Source: Campylorhamphus procurvoides
Taxonomy: Eukaryota; Chordata; Aves; Passeriformes; Dendrocolaptidae
Length of the DNA: 64,000 nucleotides
Reading direction: 5' to 3'
Assembly (NCBI GenBank): GCA_013396655.1
Contig: WBMV01000462.1
Coordinates: 2,831,377 to 2,895,376 of the forward strand
The translations under genes and the position numbers were made by a program. Under the pieces are notes generated by a model. That model was not told the DNA's origin and searched no databases. It worked only from the letters and a program-made list of their open reading frames with translations. Below, piece after piece: positions 11,480-22,499 of the stretch; within the stretch, counting starts at the first letter, position 1, and the number at the start of each line of letters is the position of its first letter.

Positions 11480-11885
11480 AGAAGGAGATAATCTAATTTG
11501 ATAAGGGAGAGGGTAGAGGAATAACACTGTGGGCACAGCTATCAGGAGCAGAAAACAAAGGAGAGACTGCGGCAGGCATCTGCTACAGACCCCCAGGACT
11601 GGAGGAGAGAAAGAAAGAACAAAAAGACTCCTGAACCAACTATCAAAGAGCTCGCAAACACAGGATATTTGTACTCAGGGGGCACTTTAACCACCCAGAC
11701 ATCTGTTGGGCGACAAACACATCAAAACATAGTCAGAGTGGTTCCTTCCTTACGTAGAGGACAATTTACAGATGAAGGAAGTAGAAAGGCTCCACGAATC
11801 TACTTGCCAATAAAAAGACGCTGTTCAAAAAGCAACAGTGATAGGGGAAGTTTGGAGCCTATGATCACAGGTGACACAAACCCAC
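11480..11885 (+). repeat. CR1-type LINE ORF2 endonuclease relic
   Basis: On the plus strand one frame encodes GICYRPPG (11575-11598) and, 35 codons after its start, GHFNHPDICW (11680-11709). These match the G-x-x-YRPP and GDFNHPDICW motifs of the apurinic-type endonuclease domain of CR1 LINEs; the catalytic-region D of GDFN is replaced by H here. In-frame stops lie between and after the motifs. A diverged stretch to about 11885 continues the same domain (a GSLE block). This is a dead copy, in the opposite orientation to the CR1 piece at 10775-10968, so the two are separate insertions or a rearranged one. Confidence 0.85.
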
Positions 11886-13229
11886 CGGAGTGAGGACACG
11901 AGACACTTCGCAGCAAACGCGGTGCAAGGGGAGCTGAGGGACAGGCAGGAGCAGCAGAGCGGGAGCTGCTCACGGCAGCTCTGTGCCTGCCCCCTCCAGC
12001 AACACGGCTGTTGATGAGGGACAGGATAAACCTCCCAAATGTGATGGGGAAAAAAAAGGCAGCAGGAAGAGCAGCCCTTTGCGTCAGAGGCAGCCCTGCG
12101 TGCGGGCTGTGGACCCAGCGAGCGGGGCAGGCTGTGATCCCACCTTGGCTGGCAGCCACAGCGTGTCTCAGCACTGCCAAAGGCAGGATTGTGCCCAGAG
12201 CCCCGGGCAGGTAAAGGCAGGGGCAGGCAGGCTGTGGAGCTCATCTCCAAGCAGTGAGACTTTCCATGCCTGTTGCATGAAGAAAACCCATTCTTGCACA
12301 TCACCACAAGGGCTGAGCACCTCCAAACACCAGGTCCCCTCTTAACACCACCCCTTGGTCTCTCTAACTCCACACCAAAAGCAAAGACAAGATCTGAGTT
12401 TCATGGACCAGCACAAGGTCAGTGCACTGCTGTGGTTCCCGCCTGTTCCCTCCAGAGAGGGACTTTTCTGTGTTACCCTGTGGAAAGGGGTTTCACAACA
12501 TCCACCACTAGAGACACAAAACACTCTTGCTCAACTTGGAGATGCAAAAGTAAACAAGTCCTGCCACAGCAGAGGGGGTTTCCCAGCACACAAAGCCCTT
12601 TGGCTGCTAGAAACAAAAGTTAACTTTGTCTGTGAACTCCTGCAAGAGTTTGGAAAAGATCTGGCTTCAGATGAACTATCTGTGCTCCATGGAGAGCCCC
12701 AGGCTTGTGGAAGACCAAAGCAGCAGAAGGCTGCCCATGGCTACCCTTGCCCTGGGGTATGTGGCCCCCAGCTCCAGGCAGCCCTCCATCCCCAACCAGC
12801 TAAGGCAGCTCAGTAAGGCTTTGGCACTGCATCATGGGGGTCAAAACTAGCCAGGTTTATAGGTGTTTTATGTTTAAAGATTAAAATACTGAATGACTTG
12901 AAGTGCCTAAAATACACCTGCAAATGCAGCCCTTTGGCATTTAAAGTTTCACCGCAGAAAGTGGGATGCAGCAGGAGCCTCCATTTCCCCTCAGGAGTCA
13001 TCTGGGCGATGAAGGGATGTGTCATCCCCTGCTTCCCACACCAAGAACGACCTCCTCAGCCTTCACAGTTACCTCCAAGCAGATGCAAAACTGCAGATCT
13101 GCAACTTCAAACAGCCTGAGTTAAAGAAATACCATCACTGGGGACAGGAAAAGCTCCCCTTCTTCTGGGCACGTTCCTAAAGGTGCTTCCCACATTTTGG
13201 CCTTAGCCAGAGCACACAGTTTCCCCTTT
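11886..13229. other. Unique non-coding DNA, nothing recognised
   Basis: No gene or repeat family recognised. The frames covering 11825-12373 (minus) and 11983-12345 (plus) overlap fully and show no domain. Confidence 0.5.
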
Positions 13230-14110
13230 CACTTATGAAAATGTAGCTCTGGGTGTACCAGTGCCCAAGTTTCACGGGCGCTGTTTTTGAAGCCCTTTGA
13301 AAAAATAGAGCTATTAAAAAATGAAGGTAAAGAAAGCAGCAGCAGTTGCTCCCTGCCCCTTTGCAGGGAACAACTCTGGATGTCTTGCTCCTTATTTATT
13401 AAAAAAATATGAAAAAGAAAAGCCAACAATGCTTTCCGGGCCTGGAACACCGACTTCAGTTACGACACGTGTCTATTTATCAGGAGAAAAGCTGAATATT
13501 TCTGCTATCACAAGATTATTGCCAGTGCTTGGATCTTCCCCTAACCTCCAGCTAAAATCCTCTGAAAATGGAACGGCATACGAAATACGCTCCCTGACTC
13601 TCAGAGTTGGAGCCCCCCCCTTCCTTTCTCCCAATAAACAATTTTGCATATATTTAAACCTCCTTTCTCTGGTTTCCCAACTCCTCCACCCTTCCCAGCA
13701 AAGAAATTACAAAAATCCGTCATTTCTCTCCTTTTCCCTTGCACCTCCATCTATCAGCGTTTCAAAGGCAGTCTCCTCGAATGCCGAGCAGAGCCGGAGA
13801 TGGGCAGCGGTAATGGGAATGTGCTCCTGACTGTGCAAACCCACACAGAGAGTGAGGACAGGAGAGACTGCATTTGCATACATATTAAATGAGAGCAGTA
13901 AAAAATGCAGACGTGCAAACCATTTGGACATGGCTCGGCTCGGCGATGCGCCCTGCAAGGGAATCAATCTTGGGCGTTCTTAAAGGGAAAAACCGGCTAC
14001 GGAGCGAAAAGCGCAGCCAAGAGAGCAGCGCTCGCAACCACGGTCACGGCTCCGGGACAGTCTGACCTTCGTGGCCGTGCAAAGGCTGTCGTGGAGGAGG
14101 GTGAGATCCC
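13230..14110. promoter_or_regulatory. Candidate conserved regulatory block with octamer and FOX-type sites
   Basis: AT-rich islands alternate with CpG-rich DNA. AATAAACA at 13633-13640 is a forkhead-type match, followed at once by ATTTTGCATA. ATTTGCAT at 13872-13879 is a perfect POU octamer (reverse form). At 13930-14100 about 19 CpGs occur in 170 bases. No convincing coding frame is present. The reading as an enhancer or a distal promoter is inference. Confidence 0.35.
13872..13879 (-). promoter_or_regulatory. POU octamer ATTTGCAT
   Basis: Perfect match to the octamer ATGCAAAT on the minus strand, inside an AT-rich stretch just upstream of the CpG-dense patch at 13930-14100. The match is seen; binding by a POU factor is inference. 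Confidence 0.35.
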
Positions 14111-14517
14111 ACTGGGAGTTTCCTCCTCCAGCTGCTGCCCCTGCTCTGGTTCCTCTTCCCACCGTCCCCAACGGGAGCAGAGCTGGTGGGACCCCCATCC
14201 CAAGCCAAGCTCGTGGCTTTGTGCTTGAGCTGAAGCAAGATATTCTCTCATCAGCCAAGCCCTCAGGTGAGGGCAGCACAGAAACCTCCCTCAAACAGCC
14301 TGAGCTGGGCTCCAGGGAAGAAATAAGTGGCACCTGGATGTGCTGAAGAAGCCCAGTCTTTGCATCTCAGTACCTTCCCTGACTGAACAGAAAATGCTTT
14401 GTCCCTGGGAGATCCCGGTTACAGCAAACTCAGGAAGCAAGGCAAGGAACCTGGAGGGCATGACTCTCCAAAATGGCTCTGATCCAAAGTTTTTGTGAGT
14501 CTCTTTACTTGCCCCAT

Positions 14518-14543
14518 GGATCTTCCACCCGGATCTTCCACCC
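14518..14543. repeat. Perfect 13-bp tandem duplication
   Basis: The 13-mer GGATCTTCCACCC occurs twice head to tail without mismatch, which suggests a recent slippage event. Confidence 0.9.
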
Positions 14544-14739
14544 TACCACTTCCACAGGGGTCACAACAACAGCACTGCACACGCAAGCATTTCCATGGTC
14601 AGGTTCTACCTGGTCCTGGAATGAAACAACCCAACCTCAGCTCCACTTGTCCCAGTGCCCTGGTTAAGGATGTTCCCAAGACAGGGTGTTACACCCAAGA
14701 CAACAAGTAAGCACAGTGGAGCTTATGGAGTAGATCATT

Positions 14740-15030
14740 CCTAGGTGCCTGCAAGGATATGGATCTGACGAGGCAAATCACGCAGGCAAACCTACTGATT
14801 TCAAAGTCTGCAGGTTCGGATGCATAAAAAGTGCAAAATCAGTAACTTTTATATTGCCACTCAAGGAACCACAAAGATAAAAGCAATATTCTGGGAGTGA
14901 AGGTGCCATGAATATTTCTAATCTGCACTTATAAGGGATATTTGGGACCAACGGCTTGATTCTGTGTTAGCCTTGTTCAAATGAGATAATTTACATTCCC
15001 TGCCAGCTGAAGACAGGCTGTCAAGGTATT
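14740..15030. promoter_or_regulatory. AT-rich candidate regulatory element
   Basis: A unique AT-rich island in GC-rich surroundings, with ATGAATATTTC and GATAATTTACATTCC and scattered CpGs. No open frame or repeat match. Called only on composition and motif texture. Confidence 0.22.
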
Positions 15031-16129
15031 TACTTGTGTCAGGTTTCACTTCCCAGGTGCACGTGGAGAGTGGAGGTGGGCAGCAGACAGGTCCAGGATG
15101 GGGTCCAGTGTGGATGCTCTGGCATGTTCCAAGCCCACAGAGTGTAAATGTCCTGCAGGGAGGGACACCAGGGTGCATCAGCAGCTGCAGCTTCGCAGCA
15201 CATCCTCCCAGCTGCTTCCTGCAAGGATCCTCCCAACGAGGCCAGGATCTCGCCAGGCTCAGCTGTCCATCCCTGAAGATCCCGAGGCTGCAGACAGACA
15301 GCTGGACATACCTGCTGACCAGGCCCCACTGCCCAGCAGGGTTTGGCCCCTCTGCTCCTGTGGGAAATGCTCTCTGGAGCCTCCCTTCTCCTCCCCTCTC
15401 CAGCTATCCCCTCTTATGGCCAGATCTAATCTAACCACCTGCATCTTCAGGGCTGATTCACCCTCACCTGCCTTTGCACCTGCAGCCCAAAGGGCACGGA
15501 GGGGACAGTGCTGCCAGATTTCCCCCACTGACCCCCAGAAATGCCCCTTTCTCCAGGTCCACCAAGCCCAGGGTAACTTCCTTCTGCTTCCTCCCACCCT
15601 CCAGCTCCTCCAAAGAAGGCAGTCTTGGGGTTGGGAAGGCAAACAAAATGGGCTTCTCATTAGCCTTTCCAATGTGGATTCTCTGGTGTCTCGTAAGGGC
15701 TGGGTTCCCATGCTGCTCTCGAGCACTCGACTCTCTCTTTACCCACCCACCCATTTTCACAAGACTGGTGGGAGCCACATGAGAGCTCTTTCCTTCAGCC
15801 AAACGTAATTGGAACTCGTCGCTGGGTAAAGAACAGGGGGAGGCGGGAACAAATGGAGAGAGAAAGGAGGAGAGACACGTGTGCACACATGCACAGGCTG
15901 GATCACAGAGGCCCTACTCCCTTACAGAAAGGGGGGGGAAAGATAAAAGAACCCCAAAACTAAAGTAAAACTACAGTGGCTCAGCAAGCTGAGCTGTTGA
16001 CTTGCTTTGTGCTCTGTGCAATGCCACCCCTCTGCCTCAGCTGCTGGGGATTTACAGGCACAAACTGTCTGGGGAGGGTTGGTTCATCCATTCCCGGGTG
16101 TTTCTACAGCTCCCTGCACAACAGCAGCT
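15031..16129. other. Unique non-coding DNA, nothing recognised
   Basis: Long overlapping frames on both strands (up to 236 codons on the plus strand at 15098-15808) reflect a C/T-rich strand poor in stop codons. No domain or convincing exon was found. Confidence 0.5.
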
Positions 16130-16575
16130 CCCCTCCCCATAGCAAGTGACAATTTGGAAACATTTGGGGCTATTAATTCTATTCTGATTGAATTTATTTT
16201 TGCGACAGTAATGCCCCTGTGAAAGGGCAGTGGTGAGGATCTCAAAGAGGGAACTTGGGGATTTCCACACAGAAACTGTCCCCCTGACTTGCCAGAGAAA
16301 CATGAAGGCAAGAGAAAGTGGAGTCTGACAAAACAACAGAAGAACAACTTATTGAATAGTTGTCAGTGGCAAGTATAAATACATTCATGATTATGTTGAT
16401 ATTAGGTGCATATCAAAGGCGATTAATTTGATAATTGCCTGTGCAGAGAAAGAAAGAAACCACAATCGAGTCTATTGCCACTGGCACCCAAAACGCCTCC
16501 CTCAGTTAAATTAATTTCCTTTTTTAACTTAATTTGTGTTAATAGGAAAGTTATGGTGTAAGCATAATCCAGAAT
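16130..16575. promoter_or_regulatory. AT-rich candidate regulatory element
   Basis: Unique AT-rich DNA rich in homeodomain-type cores, including GATTAATTTGATAATTG near 16420-16436 and TTAAATTAATTTCC near 16505-16518. It contains an imperfect inverted repeat (16361-16372 and 16475-16486). No coding frame stands out. Its regulatory role is inferred from composition. Confidence 0.3.
16361..16486. repeat. Imperfect 12-bp inverted repeat bounding an AT-rich segment
   Basis: TGTCAGTGGCAA at 16361-16372 pairs with TTGCCACTGGCA at 16475-16486, with 11 of 12 positions complementary, around a 102-base AT-rich centre. The outer bases are TG and CA. No flanking target-site duplication is visible, so a MITE-type element is only one possible reading. 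Confidence 0.5.
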
Positions 16576-16596
16576 CACACACACACACACACACAC
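16576..16596. repeat. (CA)n microsatellite
   Basis: About ten and a half perfect CA units. Confidence 0.95.
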
Positions 16597-18840
16597 TCCA
16601 TTTTATTTCTTTTTGACTGATCTTATTTTGGCATTGGCCTGAGAGCCTGGAGCAACCAAGTGCTTTATTTGTCAGTTTGGAATAGTTTAAGAGGCAGCAG
16701 AGAAATGGAAATTCTTTTGCTGAAAAACTTGTCCACGAGCTTCCCCAGCGACACCGAGTGCCACCTCCCACGTGTGCTAGGTCCTCCCGCAGGACTCAGC
16801 GATGTCAAACTCACCCCGCAAATGGCCCCAAATGACATTTTTAGAGAGGCTGTGTTATCTGAGACTACAAAATTAGCACCATATAACAGCCTTGGTCTGC
16901 AGGATGGTTCCTGCCAATGTCAATGGCGGTGCTGTAGAAGATCAAAGGAAAAAGCACAGTCCTTCAGCGACAGCAAACGTGGCTGGTGGGAGAGCAGAGC
17001 ATAGGGGGAGAGCAGCAAAGCCAGCAGCAATCCCTGCCCTGAGCAGAGGGAGCCCCAGCGAACCCCAAAAAGCACCAGAGCAAAAAATTATTCCTGTGAT
17101 TTGCTTAGATCAGGCAACTCACATGCACAATTCTTCAGGAATATTCAAGAGTTATTTAACTGAAAATCCAGCACTAAAAGCATTGTCCTCCTGCCAAAGA
17201 GTTAACAGGGCTGGGAGGGAAGCAGAGGCCTCGCTCTTGCTGCGGGATTTCTCCCAGTGACACCATGTCCCCACTTGGAGACAAGTTTCTTTGTTTGCTT
17301 TTCCCCAGTTATATAAGGGACATAAATTTTTGTTGCAGAGAGAACTCCGGGCAATCTGCATCTCCCTCAGTCTGCATCTCCCTCCAAGGCTTCGCTATGT
17401 TTCAGCTTGAACTCTGGTGCTGTTGCTGCAGTTTTTCAGCTCCTGCCTGCATCTGCACTAACCCCTCTGCCCTGCCCCAGGAAGCAAGAGACTGTGAGAA
17501 ATTCAACTCCCCATCAGGTCTAATCCCACGGGAGTGGCCAAAGCGCTTTGCCACCCTCCCATCCCCAGCCCATGGCTTTGTGAAGGTGAAGACATGAGCA
17601 CAGACAAGCTATGAAACTTTGAACCAGCACAAAGACGTGTCCAGGAACGCTCCCCTGTGCAAGAGGGAGCCTGTGGAGCCCAGGCTGCTGCTTTGCAGTT
17701 CAACTCTTTTCCGACTGGACTCCTCCAGCCCCTGGCTCTGCTCTCCCAGCAGGTCCCAGATCCCCAGCCCCATCACTCAGCACCGTAGGAGCGAGCCAGG
17801 GGAGGCTGTGTCGGGAATTTCGCAGCGCCGGGGCAAGGGCTGGGTGCTCTTGGCCGGCCAGCGCTGCATTGCACACATACCAGCAAACCTCAGCCCCGCA
17901 GCCCCGGAAGGGCCACAGGCAGCCAGCAGCAGCTCCCAGGCCAGCGAGCAAGCCTTAACCCCTTCCTTGCTATGGCCAAGAGGCTCCTCAAGAGCCCAGA
18001 GACAGTGGGAAGAGAGGAATCCACCCTAAGGCCAAGCATCTAAATGCAGCACCCCTCCCTCCCTAAAAAAAATCCCAACGATACCCTAAAAAATCCATGG
18101 GAACGAAGGCCTTCTCTTCCCCTTCCCATGGCCTGACAGAGAGGCAGGGGACCATCCTCAGTGCTGGCCAAAAGCCACCATTGCTCCCAGCAGCCAGCAC
18201 AGCCCCAGGCGCCGTGGGACCCTCCCTGGAGCCGGATGTCCCCTGTCATTTGCAGCCCCACACCCTGGGCAGGGGTCTCAGCAGGGTCCCCTGGGGGACC
18301 CCGGGACAGCCACAGCCTGGCAAGGTTTGTTCTGCACCCCAGAGAGGGGCACGTTGAGTCCCTCCATTCACAACCTTTGAAATTGTGGTGGTGAGGGGAG
18401 TTTTTCATCAGCACCAGCAGAGGAGAAGTCCCTCAGGGTGAGGTTTGGATCCCAGGTGGATCCCCCCACGACTTGCACATGGGTGTTTGCACCCATGGAG
18501 AGCCAGCTGACAGCCTTGGGTGCCCAGAGAAAGCTCGGCTGTCCTGGCTCTCCCCAGCCCCTTTCTCAGCTGAGTTTCTCTCGATCTCCTGATCTTCTGT
18601 CCCCCCAGAGAAATCTGGACTCTGCTGTCCCATACAAGGCACAGCCAGCACAGCAGTCCCCAAGAGCCAGGGCAGGAGGAGGTGGCACATCTCAGCTCTG
18701 AAAAAACAGCAACCAGGTGTTAATGTCAACTAAAATACCTGTGCCACTCTACTTGGAAATCAGCTTGGTCTGAGCAGCCTCCAGACACAGTTGCAACAGC
18801 TTAAACCTCACATTTATGGATCTGACATAACAGCAAACAC
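16597..18840. other. Unique non-coding DNA
   Basis: No gene recognised. The left part (to about 17160) remains AT-rich with stretches such as ACATTTTTAGAG, and may belong to the preceding regulatory block. A near-perfect duplicated TCTGCATCTCCCTC lies at about 17356-17386. The rest is GC-rich unique DNA. Confidence 0.45.
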
Positions 18841-18852
18841 TTTTTTTTTTTT
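18841..18852. repeat. Poly-T run
   Basis: Twelve consecutive T residues, followed by GTTAAATTAG. Confidence 0.9.
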
Positions 18853-19129
18853 GTTAAATTAGACAAAGCCCTTCCCAGCACAGGTGGGGTCATTGAAAGC
18901 CAGGGCCGAGCCGGTGGCTCTGGCAGGCAGGGAGAGCAGCTCAGGGGCTGGGGGTGTCAGGAGCCCCAGGCCAGGCTGCCCTCCCAGCAGAGATGGGATC
19001 TCCCAGCCATACTCAGATCCTCAGCCCTGCTCGGCTCCAGCTCCAGCCCCATCAGATCAGGCCCAACAGGATTAACCACATATCGCAGCGCCAGCGGAAG
19101 GCAGATTTACCATTTAAAAAGAAACACAC

Positions 19130-19560
19130 ACACCATAGTCCATGTTGAAGGAACTACCGTGGTTCAAAAGTTGCTTCCAAATTTAGGTTTGCTAAAATTA
19201 AGATTTCATATTTTTAATAAAATAGAATTAGACTCTTCATAATAAATTAATAATCAAAAGCCCACAGAAATGTTTCCATAAACGAAGTTTTTTGATTCCA
19301 AAGGAAACCATTTGTTTAAAAGAAGCAAGTGTTCCCCTGCAGAGCTGGAACTTCAGTAATTGCAGCATGATGATAGAAAATGGGGCTGGAAAGCAAAAAT
19401 AACTTAAAACTATTCTAAACAACCATGAAGCTGAGTCATCTGTTTCAAAGCCCAAGTGGAGCTATCCCAGTGACAGGGCCCACAGAAAATGCTAAGGTGC
19501 ATAGTTAAAAGGGGAGGGGAGAAACAAAAACAAACAGTAAAAATAGTCCAAATTCCTTCA
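19130..19560. promoter_or_regulatory. AT-rich candidate regulatory element
   Basis: Unique AT-rich block with ATAATAAATTAATAATC (about 19239-19255) and many TAAT cores, with no open frame of note and no repeat match. It stands out from GC-rich DNA on both sides. The enhancer reading is inference. Confidence 0.28.
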
Positions 19561-20028
19561 GATACTATTTGTGACAAAAGATGAAAGCTGGGATTTTCTT
19601 CCCCTTCCCAGCATCTCAGCTGCAGTGAAGCTCAGGATTTCATCACACCAGGCACCCCTAACAACGATACCAGGGGTGTACAACCAACACCAAATACTGG
19701 AGCTTAGTGCTCCTCTAAAGCAAGTCAAGGAAAAGTAAAGGCTCCCTCTCCCCAGCTGGTATCAAAGAGTGTAACCCCACAAAGCACAGGGGAAGGAAAG
19801 GCCAAACCCTGATCTCTCAGTCTTTTGTCCTCCAGCCTCACTTGTATACGCTGCTCTCACGTTACAAAATGTGTAAGTCTCTGTATGAATGGCAAGGTGC
19901 CACCAGCATAAATACATTCGTATCTGGACAAAGGATCAGTCTGCACATCAGGATCTTCATTAAAAGTGGGTTTGTAAGCACTTCCCCTCATTCTTTTGGT
20001 TCATTTCCACAAAAACAAAGATGTACAG

Positions 20029-20235
20029 CGCCCAACATGAGACTGGACCGAGTGCTTGGTGCTTCAGAGCAAGGCAGCTGTGCTTCCACAGCACTCTGGC
20101 TTTGCCAGGTGTGTCAAGGCATGGGTTTAAANGCGTTGCGTCAAAGTCGCAAGGGCGCCCAACACGAGACTGGACTGAGTGCTTGGTGCTTCAGACCAAG
20201 CCAGCTGCCTTGGTGTGTCAAGGCATGGGTTTAAA
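20029..20235 (+). repeat. Two-copy direct duplication beside the ambiguous base
   Basis: Copy 1 (20029-20131) and copy 2 (20155-20235) start with the same GCGCCCAACA/C...GAGACTGGAC and end with the same CAAGGCATGGGTTTAAA. Copy 2 lacks about 22 internal bases present in copy 1 and differs at a few positions. The only undetermined base of the window (N at 20132) falls at the end of copy 1, so a collapsed or poorly resolved tandem array is possible. No known repeat family was recognised. Confidence 0.9.
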
Positions 20236-20239
20236 GCAC

Positions 20240-22024
20240 TGGAATGTGATCCTCATAACTCACTGGATCTAACGGTGGGTAGATCTGGTGATGGGTACTT
20301 CCAGAGCACTGCCTGGCACGGCTGCAGCAAGGCCAGGGGCAGAGCACGTACTCACTCCAAGATGGACAGAGCTCAGTAGACCTGGTCCTAAACAGCACAC
20401 CCAGTCCTTTGTGCCCTGCTACTAAGTCTAATTTAAAGCTAGTTCAGGTACATATGGGCACAGCAGGCCAAAGGATGTGCCCACATCAAGTTGACATCAA
20501 GCCTGGCATTTAAAAGTCAGGTGGAAGGTGCCTCAAAGCAGTGCAGTTTCCAAAGCTGCCTCATGAGCAGTTCATCCCTCTGCACGTGAGCAGCCATGGA
20601 GAGAGCAAAGCAGGAGCCTCCTCTGCTGTCCCCCCACACCCTGAGGCTCTGTCTTGTGGCTGGGGCTCCAGGGACAGCTCCATTCCCACAGGACTTCACG
20701 AAGAGTCGACAAAAGCAGGAACCCAGGAGGGAGGTGACAAAACGATGGTAAAGCCCGTGGGAACAAGCAGCCTGTTAGACAGAGGGACAAGTGACAGGGA
20801 CAAACCTTTCCTCATGCATGCTCAACAAAGGCATGCTGGAAAGCTGGTGGTCACTCCCACTGCCAGCACCTCCCTCTCCAAAAACTGTTCCAGACTTCCC
20901 TTCTCCTCCTGTGAAAGATTTGACTGCCTTAAAGTCTGCTTGTGCTGCTGTAATGCGGGAAGGGCTCCTGCTTGCTGCCTACTGATGAGGAACCAACATC
21001 CAGAGAAGAGAGAAGGATCGAAGGCAGGCAGGGAGAGGGAAAGGGAGAGGCCACAGCTTTTATCAGGCCAACTGGCAGAGCCAGAAAAATGAGAGGCTGA
21101 ATTTTGGGCACAACTGGCTTTCTTCAAGGTCTCTCTATGCTGCAAGCAGGAGAAGTCTGTAGTTAAGACAGGGTGTTCCAGGGTTTTTTCCTAGGCTGCA
21201 CCCTGAGTTAAAACACCACTGGCTGAAGGGCTGGAAAAAACAATGAGTTCAAACAGGAAGGCATCGAGGAGGGGGATTTCCAAAAAGGTGGGGAAGAAAA
21301 CATCAAAGCAAAATTTCCAAGGAGCTTGGTGCTCTTTGGGAAGGGAAAGTTTTTCAAGATCTGACTCCAGACAAATCTAAGACAATGATACTGTCGAAGC
21401 TGCCTCAGTCCTCACTCCTCCAACATGGACTCAGGTAGGCAGAAGACAGCTGGATTTCAGAACAAAGAACAATGGCAGGTCTGAGTCTCATGTCCCTTCC
21501 ACAACATTCTTCTTCACTCTCATTGTGAAGAAGCTGCAAAGCAAAACTTCTCCTAAGTTAATGTCCCTCTGATTTAACTCTTTTTTTGTCAGCAGATAAA
21601 GGCAAGAAAGGGACTCAATACATGGAGAGCCAAACCTTGCACCTTGATCACCACAATTTGATTCTCCACCTCCCAATAGGCAGGGAGGAAGTCTGTGGGT
21701 TTTCTCCCAGGTCACTGCTGGAGTACAAGTACCTTCCACATCTGATGGCACAGCATCCTCCAGGATTTGTGCACTCTCTTGCAGTGCTGGTCCCTCTGGG
21801 GGCCAGATACGTGCTGGGTTTGGTGCCTGGCTGGGGGGCTGAAGGTCCCTTTTTGATGAAAGAGCAAGAGGACAAGTTGTTCCCTAATGATAAGGACTGC
21901 AGATTTGCCCAGACTCACCCAGAAGACTGCTCCCTCTCATGCCTAAAGTACATCCCAGGATGTCACCAATTCACAGGTCTCGCTGTCTCCAAGGTGCTTG
22001 TCCTCTGACCACCCCAAGAAATGA
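20240..22024. other. Unique non-coding DNA, nothing recognised
   Basis: No gene or repeat family recognised. Frames around 20541-21092 and 21586-22008 reach 140-183 codons but show no domain and overlap frames on the other strand. Confidence 0.5.
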
Positions 22025-22080
22025 GGCAGCACTTATCTGTGTTTCACAGATGGGTCACTGGAGGCACAGAGACAAAACCC
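22025..22080 (-). repeat. MIR SINE relic, reverse orientation
   Basis: CTTATCTGTGTTTCACAGATGG followed by a short gap and GGAGGCACAGAGAC follows the reverse complement of the MIR 3' core (TTTTACAGATGAGGAAACTGAGGCACAGAGAG) with substitutions. Short and old. Confidence 0.5.
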
Positions 22081-22329
22081 CAGCTTCCCTCTGCATAAAC
22101 TCCTCCAAGCACCAGGTTTGAGGATTTCATGGTTTTCAGGCACCTGAACCAGGGGCCAGCATCACACAGAGGAAAGAACCAACCTCAAAATCCTAGAATC
22201 TGGCCCAAGAGCCCTGACCACTGGCCACCCTTGCCACGTCCCAGCCAGCTGTGATTGCTCCCGCAGGTTTCATCCCAGCCTTCATGCTCTGGAGTGTCTC
22301 AGAGGAGCTGCTTGTGCTGCTGACAGAAC

Positions 22330-22465
22330 AAAATTCAGCCTTTGATGCCATTGGCACTTCCTCCATTAGTTGCTTTGAAGATTAGGGCCAGAGCCTCAAA
22401 TTGGCTTCAGAAGCTGATGGGGAGCCAATGGAGCAGCTTGAGCTCCCGGTGGCCCAGCCCTTTGG
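22330..22465 (-). repeat. L2-type LINE reverse-transcriptase C-terminal relic
   Basis: Read on the minus strand, one frame gives LLHWLPISF, a stop, then SQFEALALIFKATNG. This lines up with the LHWLPV-x-x-RI-x-FK-x-x-L-x-YKA-x-x-G signature that ends the reverse-transcriptase region of L2/Rex-type non-LTR elements. The in-frame stop and divergence show a dead fragment. True ends could not be fixed; neighbouring DNA to about 22250 may also belong. Confidence 0.65.
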
Positions 22466-22499
22466 GGAGGTGAGTGGTCCTGCTCTGCACCAGCTGGTC

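Noticed and set aside
11476..11603. Minus-strand exon with a very strong acceptor (CTTTCTCTCCTCCAG) and donor (GTAAGTACT) and an open frame
   Set aside because: It lies inside the plus-strand CR1 endonuclease relic, whose GICYRPPG motif overlaps it. The splice-like sites are a by-product of purine-rich LINE sequence. This also shows how often convincing splice sites arise by chance here.
13633..13650. SOX-OCT composite element (AACAAT next to TTTGCATA)
   Set aside because: The order and orientation of the two halves differ from the known SOX2-OCT4 composite. Only separate FOX- and POU-like matches are reported.
16209..16218. TAATGCCCCT, the first ten bases of miR-365
   Set aside because: The following bases do not match the microRNA and no precursor hairpin matching miR-365 surrounds it.
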